Source: Meconema thalassinum (Eukaryota; Arthropoda; Insecta; Orthoptera; Tettigoniidae). From it: a stretch of 64,000 bases of DNA. The stretch is taken from contig OX336397.1 in the NCBI GenBank assembly GCA_946902985.2, forward strand, positions 192,886,813 through 192,950,812, given 5' to 3'. This document shows positions 31,227-42,048 of this stretch, in pieces. The notes under the pieces are model-generated. The model did not search any database. It had not been told where the DNA came from and saw nothing but the letters and a program-made list of their open reading frames with translations. Every line of letters starts with the position of its first letter. Position 1 is the first letter of the stretch. The translations under genes were made by a program, and so were the position numbers.

Positions 31227-31725
31227 ATGGAAGCTGCTACTAAGGTCATTGAGGAGGACGGCATGAGTATCACAACGGCCGCGGAGAGGAATGGTGTTCC
31301 GAGAAAACGCCCTTTCGGACAAAATTAAAAGAAAATCCAGAGAGAGGAAGATGGGGCCAAGTTCCTTATTAACAAAGGGTGTTAATTCAATGGGTTATCT
31401 CACTAGGAAAAGCGGGGTTCCCGGTAACAAAGGACAATTTGCAAAATAGCGGCCAGCGCTTCACAAAAGAATTGAAGAGGTTCTCTCCTCTCAAAATGGA
31501 CGACCAGGGAGGAAAAGGTGTGCATCTTTCCTAAAAAGAAATCCAAGCCTGTCTTTACGAATCCCTCAACATTTGACAGTAAACCATGCTGCAATATTAC
31601 AGAACATCAAATTAAAACCTACTGTTATTTGGTGGAAAACGGCTTACAATCTATCTTGTCAGATCCTCGGAGATTGTTCAACGCAGACATTATGTTACAC
31701 CAGGGTCTGGTGTCATGTTTAATGT
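31227..31725 (+). pseudogene. pogo-like transposase N-terminal relic
   Basis: From ATG 31227 the translation is a pipsqueak-type helix-turn-helix: MEAATKVIEEDGMSITTAA, then RNGVPRK, then (after a frameshift near 31305) LSDKIKRKS. A CENP-B-like part follows with 'ASFLKRNPSLSLRIPQHL', and in a further frame 'LSDPRRLFNADI', where pogo proteins have NADE at the first catalytic aspartate. At least two frameshifts are present, and the rest of the DDE domain is absent or unrecognisable. The terminal repeats were not found. Confidence 0.8.
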
Positions 31726-31739
31726 GACTACGCGTAACA

Positions 31740-33400
31740 GCCCGGAAAATGACCATTCGCGCTTGAACACCGACCGGGGAAGCCTACATCAATACACGTT
31801 CTTGTGGTTATATTGTTCGAATTTCAATTATCATTAATATTGCACTTTAAATTAATACAAAAATAACTTATAATAAATGTGTTTAGAGCAGAATTACGAT
31901 ATTTTCATGCCCGTATGTCTTCTACCCATCATTCCCGCTTCCGTCTTTTTTTAATATTTCATTTTTTATTAAAAAAACTATTACTGGTACTGTTTTGTGT
32001 TTTTTGTTAAACACAAATTACAATTGTCAATACAGACCAAAAACTGGAATTTTTTTCCCAATTCTGGTATTGTTTTTTCATAAACGTTAGCCTCCAAGTC
32101 GATAAATCGGGGTCTTCCGCAACAATTGATGGTAATGCATTATAAACAGCAGACAAGGAAAACTAACGATGTGACGGCTATTGGTGCAAACGGGTGACAA
32201 ATATAGGAAAAATCCAAAGGCATAGTGCCGAGGACTAGGGCAAAAACTTTTTTAAAAAATACGTAATTTTCAAAAAAAGAATATTTTCGATATTGAGAGT
32301 TTCCTAGTGTTTGAGTAAAGTTTGAGGTTAGGTACAGTGCTTTTGTTGTTTAAATTTACCAAAATGTATAAGGTGTATATATTTTCGTGACTAAATCTGT
32401 CTTAACATGACGACCATTGGTGCATTTACCTTAATTCTTTTTCAGTATTAGGGAATAACCCATCTCATTTGGGTACAATCGTGTTGACCGACTGTAAAGC
32501 ACCAAACTTTCATTTACTAATGCAACACTGAAAAATGGCTTCAAACACCATAAACTTTTGTAATAAATAATAATAGTGGAAATGCTGTGGTAATAGATGT
32601 TTTCTCCTCCACTGACTATAACCCATTCTTCATCCCCTTTTTTGATCAAAACTTATATAGTAAAATTCCAGTTGTGACTGAATTATGGGACAAATGCAAT
32701 ATAGCCAACCCCACGCATACGGTACCTTCGCAGTGCTAATGGCAGGATTTAGACCAAAGTCTGTAACTTTTACAATGCGCATGCGCTAGGAAGTTACACT
32801 CTCTCTCAGATAGGATGAGAAGATACAAACACAAAACAAACTTATGTTCTTGGTGTGGAGAGCTGAGATATTTATGTTGCGAGAGCAGAATATAAGAGAG
32901 TCGCCAACTGATTACGGAAAAAGACTACGAGGGTGTTATTGCGTTATTTCAGCAGTGCCAACATTATCGTTTGGTGCCGGTTTTGCTGCTAAGTTCGAAA
33001 GCAGTGAACGTCGAATAAAGCTTTACATACAGCCACAAACCTAACCTGGGGCATATGCACCCGATCCCTTTCCTGTATTACACGCAGTAACTTTGGCTCT
33101 TCTTTTGCAGTGCCAATGCATGACCGAACTATGTATAAAGCCCATACTATAATATGTGTCACAGATGCAAAATTTCAGAACACCAACAAGGTCTCATAGC
33201 TCTTGACAGACTCCTATAATGTGCTTCAGCGTACTCACTCGTAGCGAGATTAGATGACTGCCTGGACAAAAATTACTGATGTAAATGTTGGACCAGAACA
33301 AGCCATACATCGCTACCGTACTTGGTTCGACGACTGCCTTGACGAAAGAGACCCTTGGCCGCTACTTGGTTAGAAAACTGTCTGGACGAAGGTTAGGTTT
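31740..33400. other. No clear feature
   Basis: AT-rich. It contains one copy of the 'attccag' dispersed repeat (32665-32725); otherwise nothing recognised. Confidence 0.5.
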
Positions 33401-33844
33401 TCGTGTACCCATACGGTACTAATTGAATAGGCAGTATAGGTAGCGTTCTGTGAGGGGTTCAAATGAAAGAAACAGTGGATTTGACAATGATTACAGTCTA
33501 ATGTGTCGTCAACAGTGGCCCGCCAACCCGGCCATTCTTACCTTCATTTTGGGCAATGCAATGAGTTTTGACAAAGGTTTTAACTTCTGAAATTTGCAAT
33601 AAATACCTCTTCTAATGATTCAAAATTGATCTGGGAATGATCTAGTTCACTCCCCGGCTGTCTATAACCAGCGACAGGCGAATGATACTCAAGTTCGAGA
33701 GGGCTCGTGCCGAATCGATATGCAACGTAGCTCGATACAGTATCAAACCTGTTCGAACTGTTAGCCGACCTCACACATAAAGTATGCGGAGCACTGACGG
33801 CCTAGACATTGTTTTCTGCAACCTTTCCCTCGCGAACGTTGTGT

Positions 33845-34035
33845 GTGAACGTATTAAGACTATTAGAGGTTCGAATCCCACTGTCGGCAGCCCTGCAGGT
33901 GGGTTTCCGTGCACACCAGGCACATGCTGGGGCTGTACCTTAAAGGCGGCCGCATCCATCCGTGCCTAGCCCTCTTCTGTCCCATTGTCACCATACGACC
34001 TATCTTTGTCTGTGAGACGTAAACCAAATCGTACA
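33845..34035 (+). mobile_element. SINE-F-like sequence, copy 1
   Basis: A B-box-like GGTTCGAATCCC is followed by 'ggcacatgctggggctgtac', 'cccattgtcaccatac' and 'gtgagacgtaaaccaaat'. A second copy lies at 34650-34860 in the other duplicate unit, so it may have been copied by the duplication rather than by retroposition. Confidence 0.6.
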
Positions 34036-34649
34036 TAATAATAACAATATTAATATAGATTATTCCCGCCCCCGTCACTGATACGTCTTTGGTTTCGTAT
34101 ATTCACATACTGTTGCCACACCATTGTACGATGAACGTGTAGGGACCCGTCGCCTTTGTTCTGTACACTCCAATTATATTCTTTAGGCAGTTTGTATATT
34201 CTGGGGAGACATGTGCATCGAATCATAGCACAAACACAGATTGTGGCTGTCTCCACATTACAGATACGGTTTGAAGGGGTTATATGCACAAACTATAGAG
34301 CAGTGCACAGCAAACACAGGACGAGCCGGTTCCGCCTAGCACAATGCTCGAACACAGCCTTCTTGAGGATTCTGGCCTGATAAGAACACGCCGATAGGTC
34401 GCAGTGCACTCAAAAGGTCGTGCAAAGCTCGAACTTGTTCAAACTGACGTCTTCTGTTCCAGCAGGAGCGAATGATACTCAAGTTCGAGCGGGCTCGCAC
34501 TGGCACGTTACACAACGCAGCTCGATACGGAATCGAACATGTTTGAACTGTTAGGCGACCCCACTCATAAAGTAGGCGGTGCACTGACGGCCCGGACGAT
34601 ATTTTCTGCTACCTTTCGCTCGCGTACGGTATGTGTGAACGTATTAGAC

Positions 34650-34860
34650 TGTTAGTGGTTCGAATCCAACTGTGGGCAGTCCTGCAGATCGTTTTCCGTG
34701 GTTTCCCATTTGCACACTATGCACATGCTAGGGCTGTACCTTAATACAGGCCACGGCCACATCCTTCCTCATCTAGCCATCTTCTGCCCCATTGTCACCA
34801 TACCACCGATCTCTGTCGGTGCGACGTACAGTAAATCAAATTGTGCCTAGGCTAATAATA
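34650..34860 (+). mobile_element. SINE-F-like sequence, copy 2
   Basis: Colinear with copy 1: GGTTCGAATCC, 'ggtttcccatttgcacacta', 'aggccacggccacatccttc' and 'gtgcgacgtacagtaaatc'. It keeps the shared SINE core better than copy 1. Confidence 0.6.
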
Positions 34861-35599
34861 ATTTTAATAAGATTATCCCCCCCCCCCATCTCTGATACAC
34901 CTTTGGCTTCTGGGAAGGATGTAATACGTCGAGGATAGTAGCAAACATATGTTCCTGCAACGGAAGAAATTAATCACTTATAGCCTATACACATACTCTT
35001 GCCGCATCATTGAACGAAGAACGTGTTGTGACCCGTCAACTTTATTCTGTGAACTCCAACGATGTTCAGTACGCAGTTTGTATATTCTGGGGAGACATGT
35101 GCATCGAATCATCGCACAAACACAGATTGTGGCTGTCTCCACATTACAGATACAGTTTGAAGGGGTTATATGCCCAAACTATACAGCAGTGCATAGCAAA
35201 CACAGCACGAGCCGGTACCGCCTAGCACAATGCTCGAACACAACCTTCTTGAGGTTTCTGGGCTCATAAGAGCATGCCGATAGGTCACGGCAAGCACACA
35301 AGTTAGAACTCTGACGTCATCTGTTCGAGCAGCTCGAGTCGAGCTCAAGCACATCACTATCTATAACCCAACCGCCATCCCAAATTATAACATAACTTAT
35401 ATAGTAAAAATTCCAGCTGTGTCTGCCATAATCAGCATTACAACCGTATTGCCAGCCCCATGAATACGGTACTAATTGTATAGATGGTCTTTCGTCCAGA
35501 TCAATGTTCTTTTTTTTTTCAACCGTGCCCCGCAAGCTTCCCGCGACCATTCTAACCTTCGTTTAGTATAATCTAATGGTTTTTGACAATGGTTACAGT

Positions 35600-38440
35600 C
35601 TAACATGTCCAGTTCAATGGTTGCAGCCTAATGTGCCCAGAGTCTTGTTTCCAGCCGCAGACGAATGGGTTTTGCCTAGTGGTGGTGTATTCTATATCTT
35701 ACATGTTGGGCACACTGCCGAAACATCAATGTCTCGTCATGTGTTGCTCAGCTGGAGTGAGCAACATGGCTGCCATAGTTTAAATTTAACGAGAATGAAA
35801 CATATATAATTACGTAATTTAGCACATATTTCCAGTATATTAGTCATAATGAATGGCAATTTCAATAGGTATTGTCCCATGGAAACCCTGAAAAGGTAGG
35901 AAAATCATATATTATCATTCACCATCTAACTGAAACTGTTCAAGTCAGGTTCCTGTGTCCTGCACTGCAAATCTAACTATTTATTGAGTGTTGCTAACAA
36001 AATGACTTAGGCTGATAATTGAAATGCACCACCAAAATCTTCTTTTTTTCAGGTTATAATTTAGGATGTCTCAATAATTGGTAATATAGGCCTATTGTGT
36101 TGACAGACTGAAAATTCGCAATATCAATACTGCCAACCGTACACTAACAATTTGGGGCATGATGATGCAGTGATCAATTGCCTCTCAGCAAGGCAATTCC
36201 CGGGCAACGCCTATTCTCAAATGTTATATTGTATCTTAACAAGTAAAACACTTTACCGGTGAATTTTGCATATGCCCATTTTCAGTACGGTACCTCGGCT
36301 TAATAACATACGCTGTATACACAAGGAATGAGGCAAAAATTAAGGTTTGATAAAACGAATATTTAAAAAAATCCCTTTGGAAAAGTTAATAAAATAACGG
36401 CAAATTGTATTCATAAATAAAACTTACAGGCTGTTTCGTATAAATCTTCTCCTCTGAAACTCTAGTTAGTTGGTTATTGGGGTTTCAATGGACTGAACTA
36501 TGATGTCATCTGCCCCTCGGCTCTTCTGCGTCCGTCTGAAAAGAATGGAAATATTGTAAACACTCCCTAATGAATAAAATAAGCGTTCAGTACATGTTGA
36601 AATGCATAACTTTTACTTACTTTTGATTATAAATAATAATCAACTCCAGCCTTCATTTCCTTCCGCAATGGCGGTCCGACCGCGGCATTTCAACAAATCT
36701 TTGACTCGAACGGTCACGTGATGTTTGTCACGTACAGGCAGCGGAAAGGAACAGTAATAAAATACACATGGAAGGGGTATATTAGGTGGCCAATCACAAA
36801 TCAAGGCAATGAGTTTCTTCTGACCAATCAGGTGAAGTATCATTACTGTCTGCAGACGTATGTCGCATTTGTGTGCTTCATTTGTTCGCAGTCGTGCGGT
36901 TCTCTATTACAGCTGAACTATTAATCTGGGTGCAAAACTAATATTATATTCGTGATCAGCACCCTCGATTTACTCATAATCATGTAAAGAAGTCATATTA
37001 CGAGAAAAAATATCCGTACCACCTAAACTACACAAGTGCCGAACTTCGAATATCCCGACATGGAACTCAAAAATACTCATAACTTAATATTTTTCCGCGG
37101 AGCACTTGGAAGACACAATTTGACGATATTGCTAGCAACCTCGCCCCGCTGATGATTAATAGCCTAGGCACGGTGTAAGGGAAACTGCAAGACTATTATA
37201 GGGATGTATATTAACATAAATTAGGTAATTATTTATATACTATTATGCACTGGTGACAAACTACATAACTTATTGAAATAAATACATATTCCACCAATAA
37301 CCTAATGTAAGACTTCAATACTTTAACACAATCATAAAACCATCCAACACACTTACGGTACCTTCTAGCCACTGTCTGACAATATTGGGAGCTCGGCAGG
37401 CCTAAGAAACTCCAAATCGCTGGTTCCGTTCGTGAAATAATTATTCTTGTGTTTGGGCCCGTACTCGGTAACTCTTGTTGCCAACCATGTATTGCCACTA
37501 AATTTAGGGACTGAAGTTTACCGTTTATTTTGTAGGTCCTTGGGAAAATGGTGTTGTTCCATGGCAACGTGATGTACCTGATGGACTGTGATGGATCCAA
37601 TCAGGTTAAGCGGAGTTCGCAAATCTATACCGTATGTTAATTATTACGCCTCGACATTTGGTGATTTGCTGAAAGGTAATGATATTTTCAGTCGATAAAA
37701 TGGCAGTATGTTGTGTGTTAATTAAGTTCTGATTTTGGCCGTGCCCAATTTATAATAATACATAAAGAGATCCTGTATAGGTTGAGGCTAAATGTCCCGA
37801 CACTTTGGTAAGAATATATTTCAACAGATGGCAGCACAAGCGAAGCTGAATTAATTAATTTATGTATCGAAGGGGAGCTCCAATCTGCGATCCGAAAACG
37901 TCTATGTACTCTGTCTAGTAGCAGAATTGATATTAATTCATTGCTTACTTTTTAATTTCAAAAACAGAAAAGTTGCTGTTTGTTTTTCAAATATCTGATT
38001 AAAATTCGAAAGAAAACGGGTAATACGAAAGTTCAGTTTCACTCACTAATTCCAAAGCCGCATCGAAAACCTAAATCGGTTGAACAGAACCGTCGGGATC
38101 ACTTTGGGAAGTTTGTGAATAAAAGTGTTTCTGTATTTGCAACAAGGCGTGGCAGTAGAACAAGATCATGCAGAGCGGGTATGTGTAGGGTTGGGCAGAG
38201 GGGAGGGGAGCGAAGCTAAAGTGATTTGAGAGAGCGACAACCTTGCCAGACGGTATGGAATTCCCGAACATCAAGTCCAATGTTACGATTGACTGTGCTT
38301 GTTAGTTCTGAATTATTGTCAAGTTCTGGCTATTTCTGAGTGATCCTTTGATATTTTACCAGTTCCTAGTTACGACTTCTTGTTTTTAGTTCATCGATCT
38401 CATTAATTAGTTTTTGTTTAATTTATTTTACCTGCGACAG
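35600..38440. other. No clear feature
   Basis: AT-rich. It includes a short dispersed motif at about 36462-36525 ('gatgtcatctgcccct'), also seen at 2045, 45920, 56440 and 56900. ORFs such as 37229-37600 lack recognisable motifs. Confidence 0.5.
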
Positions 38441-38639
38441 TATTATTTTTAGCCTATTTTGAATTTTGAAAAAATAGGCTTATGAGATCACCTTTTGTCC
38501 GTGTGTCTGTGTGTGTGAGGTGTGTGTCCCCCCTAATTACTTCTATACGGCTGGAGCGATTTCAATGAAACTCGGTAAGTTCATAGCACTACTCCGGGCG
38601 ACCCCGACCGTGCCCTTCAAATTTTGTTAGGTCTCACCA

Positions 38640-39780
38640 AACCAACATGGTGGCTGTGCGAAATATTTCACCAGCATTCAATATATCCGAAACTATTCCC
38701 GATATCACCCTGGAATTCTTTACGGTGATAAAGGGAACTACTTGAAGTTCACCTATGTGACTATTGATAAACTGGTAACTACAAAACCAACATGGCGGCC
38801 ACGTGAATTTGCGACTTCTAAATAGACGTTTCTCGCGATTTAACCAACCAAACTCAATAAAACCTGGTTCAGTATATGTTTAAACACATTGTAATGCACC
38901 GACATTAAACTTCATTCAATTGTTTACATAACCACAAGATGGCAGATGTGCGAAATATTTCACCGGCATTCTATACCTCTGAAACTATTAGCGGTATCAC
39001 CCTGAAACTTTGTACGGAGATAAAGGGCACTACTGGAAGTTCATCTATAAGACTTTCAAAAACCGGTTAACTACAAAACGAATATGGCGGCCAAGCGAAT
39101 TAAAAATTTTAATAGACCTTTCTCGCGATTTAATGTTCCAAACGCAATGAAATCTGGTACAGGAAATGTTTATACACACTGTAATGCACTGGTATCCAAT
39201 TTAGTTCAATTGTTTACATAACCTCAAAATGGTGACTGTGCGAATTTTTAAATTAAGTTTTTTATTTCTTGTGTCGTAATCATGCGATCGAAGTGAAGGT
39301 TTGAATAATGAACCTACGCAATAATTTTCCTTTAATGGTACATGTTTCTATGGCCTATACATTTAGCAATCCTACATGGCGACCATCCGAAATATTTAGA
39401 CGGCTCTGAATATCTACGAACCTATTATAGCAATCAAACTGAATTTCTTTATGTTCATAGGGGATATGAACATAAGTTCACCTATAGGACTTTAAATAAC
39501 CTGGTGATCACAAATTTAACATGGCGGCGACGCGAAGTATAAATATTCACATGGACGTTTCTCGCAATTTAACCATCCTAGTGCAGTGAAACTTGGTACA
39601 GTAAATCCTTATACGAATGTTAATCCACTGGCATCTAATTTATTTCAATTTTTTCCATAACCACAAGATGGCAGCTGTGCGAAATTTTAAAGTCTCCTTG
39701 TTACTTCTTGTGTCCAAATCATGCGATTGAAATTTGAATGCTACACGTACACAATAATCTTCGTGTAACAGTACATAACT
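38640..39780 (+). repeat. Degenerate tandem repeat inside Helentron-like copy
   Basis: 'gtgcgaaatatttcacc' or its variant occurs at 38656, 38948, 39238 and 39677, i.e. spacings of 292, 290 and 439. The units carry 'acatggcggcc' and 'acgtttctcgcgatttaa'. The ~290-bp period matches the array in copy 1, although the unit sequences have diverged. Confidence 0.75.
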
Positions 39781-39794
39781 ATAGGACCTACATA

Positions 39795-41261
39795 CACACA
39801 TCAAAAAAAGTTTTGCATCACCTCGGTTCCCAGATCTCCGGCATATAGACGTTGACTGTGTATATTGTATCAAAGATACAGTCCCTTTGACTGTTCATAG
39901 ATGTCACTAAAACTGCTCAAAGATGTAAACAACCATGCATGAGCAGGGTCTATTAGACGGAGGGGGTACGACAGCCGATCAGTTCCAGTCATTCCACCAG
40001 GACGAAGGTACGCTGCTCATGTTGTCTGTAGTTCTACCATGCCTAGAAGGTCAATACCGCAGTTCGATCGCGTCCGCATTGTTACTTTGTGTCAAGAAGG
40101 GCTCTCAACAAGGGAAGTTTCCAGGCGTCTCAGAGTGAACCAAAGCGATGTTGTTCGGACATGGAGGAGGTACAGAGATACAGGAACTGCCGATGACAGG
40201 CCTCGCTCAGGCCGCCCAAGGGCTACTACTGTAGTGGATGACCGCTACTTACGGATTGCCGCTCGGAGGAACCCTGACAGCAATGCCACCATATTGAATA
40301 ATGCGTTTCGTTCAGCCACAGGACGTCGTGCTTCAACTCAAACTGTGCGCAATAGGCTGCATGATGCGCAACTTCACTCCCGACGTCCATGGCGAGGTCC
40401 AGCTTTGCAACCCCGACACCATGCAGCGCGGTACAGATGGGCCCAACAACATGCTGAATGGACCCCACAGAATTGGCATCACGTTCTCTTCACCGATGAG
40501 TGTCGCATATGCCTTCAACCAGACAATCGTCGGAGACGTGTTTGGAGGCACCCTGGTCAGGCTGAACGTCTTAGACACACTGTCCAGCGAGTGCAGCAAG
40601 GTGGTGGTTCCCTGATGTTTTGGGGTGGCATTATGTGGGGCCGACGTACGCCACTGGTGGTCATGGAAGGCTCCGAAACGGCTTTACGATACCTGAATGA
40701 CATCCTCCGACCCATAGTGCACCCATATCGGGAGAATATTGGAGAGGCATTTGTCTTCATGGACGACAATTCTCGACCTCATCGTGCACATCTTGTGAAT
40801 GCGTTCCTTCAAGATAACGACATCGCTCGACTACAGTGGCCAGCATGTTCGCCAGACATGAACCCTATCGAACATGCCTGGGATATGTTGAAAAGGGCTG
40901 TTTATGGACGTCTTGACCCACCAACCACTCTGAGAGATTTACGCCGAATTGTCGTTGAGGAGTGGGACAATTTGGACCAACAGTGTCTTGATGAACTTGT
41001 GGATAGTATGCCACGACGAATACAGGCATGGATCAATGCAAGAGGACGTGCTACTGGGTATTAGAGGTAGTGGTGTGTACTGCAATCTGGACCACAAATG
41101 CTGAAAGTCTACAGCTGTATGATGGTACAACATGCAATGTGTGGGTCTCATGAGCAATAAAACGAGCTGAAATGTTGTTTGTGTTGATCTCTATTCCCTT
41201 TGTATTTAAAGTTTCCGGAACTCTTGGAACCGAGGTGATGCAAAACTTTTTTTGATGTGTG
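39795..41261 (+). mobile_element. Tc1-like transposon, copy 2, complete
   Basis: Same structure as 9255-10719: 36-bp perfect terminal repeats (39795-39830 and 41226-41261) and TA on each side (39793-39794 and 41262-41263). By reading the two copies against each other I count about 11 substitutions and one 2-nt indel in 1.47 kb. The insertion splits the Helentron-like repeat; a related unit at about 39350-39400 approximates the empty site. Confidence 0.97.
40039..41064 (+). CDS. Tc1-family transposase, intact ORF (copy 2)
   Basis: 341 residues with no stop or frameshift. It has the same catalytic triad as copy 1: D153 in FTDECR, D243 in FMDDN and E278 in MNPIEHAW, spacing 34. The HTH region and the GRPR motif are unchanged. 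The seven differences from copy 1 are A51, I85, A98, Q144, H229 with E232, M283 and W333 (numbering approximate). Most of these look like the family-typical residue (for example AWDMLKRAV), so copy 2 is probably nearer the active ancestor. The protein would mobilise both copies and related deleted elements by cut and paste at TA. Activity is not demonstrable from sequence. Confidence 0.95.
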   Translation: MPRRSIPQFDRVRIVTLCQEGLSTREVSRRLRVNQSDVVRTWRRYRDTGTADDRPRSGRPRATTVVDDRYLRIAARRNPDSNATILNNAFRSATGRRASTQTVRNRLHDAQLHSRRPWRGPALQPRHHAARYRWAQQHAEWTPQNWHHVLFTDECRICLQPDNRRRRVWRHPGQAERLRHTVQRVQQGGGSLMFWGGIMWGRRTPLVVMEGSETALRYLNDILRPIVHPYRENIGEAFVFMDDNSRPHRAHLVNAFLQDNDIARLQWPACSPDMNPIEHAWDMLKRAVYGRLDPPTTLRDLRRIVVEEWDNLDQQCLDELVDSMPRRIQAWINARGRATGY

Positions 41262-41499
41262 TATATAAAATCCAACATGGCGACCATCCGAAATATTTAG
41301 TCGGTTATCAATATCTACGAATATATTACAGCAATCAAACTGACATATTGTATGTTCATAGTGGCAGTTAACATAAGTAGGATATATGAAAATAGGCTGT
41401 ATAGTTCTTCACGGAACTACTTGTTTAATGCCCGTTAGGTATTCTATTTTCGGCACTTTATTTTTTGGACGGTATTTCTGGTAGAATTTTGTGTGGGTC

Positions 41500-41975
41500 A
41501 ATTTTACCCTCCAGGTTGGTGGTTCCCACGGACTCATCGAGGGAACTCACCACTACCGCCTTTCCAGGCAGTGTCCTAGAACTGGGAAAACTTAGAAAGA
41601 TTGGATACAACTGAGTTGATGTGATCAGCACTTCGCCCAGGTGGCCTCACCTGCAAAGCCTCATGAGGGATGGGAAGGGAAAGGAAGATTGGGATGGATA
41701 GACAAGGAAAAGGGAAGGAGGCGGCCGTGGCCTTACAGTAGGTAGCCTACCATCCCGGCATTTGCCCGAAGACGAAGTGGGAAACCACGGATTACCACTT
41801 CGAGGATGGCTGAGGTGGGAATTGAACCCCCTCTACTCACTTGGACTACCCGAGGCTGAATAGACCCGGTTCCAGTCATCATACCACTTTTCAAATTTCG
41901 TGCCAAAGCCGGGAATCGAACGCAGGACCTCCGGGGCAGCAGCGAACCATGATGACTGCTACGAAACAGAGATAG
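41500..41975 (-). mobile_element. SINE-D, second copy
   Basis: Aligns with 13772-14240 throughout, including 'ttgcccgaagacgaagtggg', 'ataccacttttcaaatttcg' and the two B-box-like sites at about 41817-41828 (one base changed) and 41912-41922. It is somewhat more diverged at the head. Confidence 0.88.
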
Positions 41976-42048
41976 AATAGATACATGTACATATAGGTAG
42001 ACTACGACTGGTCATCACGTGGAGTTATTTTTTAGTTTTTGTTGAAAA

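Larger units (their letters stand above)
33640..35345. repeat. Tandem duplication, two units of ~0.8-0.9 kb
   Basis: The second unit begins near 34460. 'gcgaatgatactcaagttcg' occurs at about 33678 and 34468; 'actgacggcc' near 33795 and 34582; 'ggggagacatgtgcatcgaa' near 34203 and 35089. Spacings range from 790 to 886 because of indels. Each unit includes a SINE-F-like stretch (33845-34035 and 34650-34860). The end at about 35330-35345 has a palindromic 'gctcgagtcgagctc'. Confidence 0.8.
38449..41425 (+). mobile_element. Helentron-like element, copy 2, split by Tc1
   Basis: The 5' subterminal repeat AGCCTATTTT (38451-38460) pairs with AAAATAGGCT at 41389-41398. A local palindrome at 38451-38480 repeats the same motif. 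A hairpin AGTTC/GAACT with a 6-nt loop (41403-41418) and the end ACTTGTTT follow, exactly as in copy 1. The first ~80 bp after the 5' repeat ('cttatgagatc...gtgtgtcccccct') align with copy 1. The middle has degenerate repeats. The Tc1 at 39795-41261 is nested in it. Without the Tc1 the element is about 1.5 kb and has no coding sequence. Confidence 0.6.
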
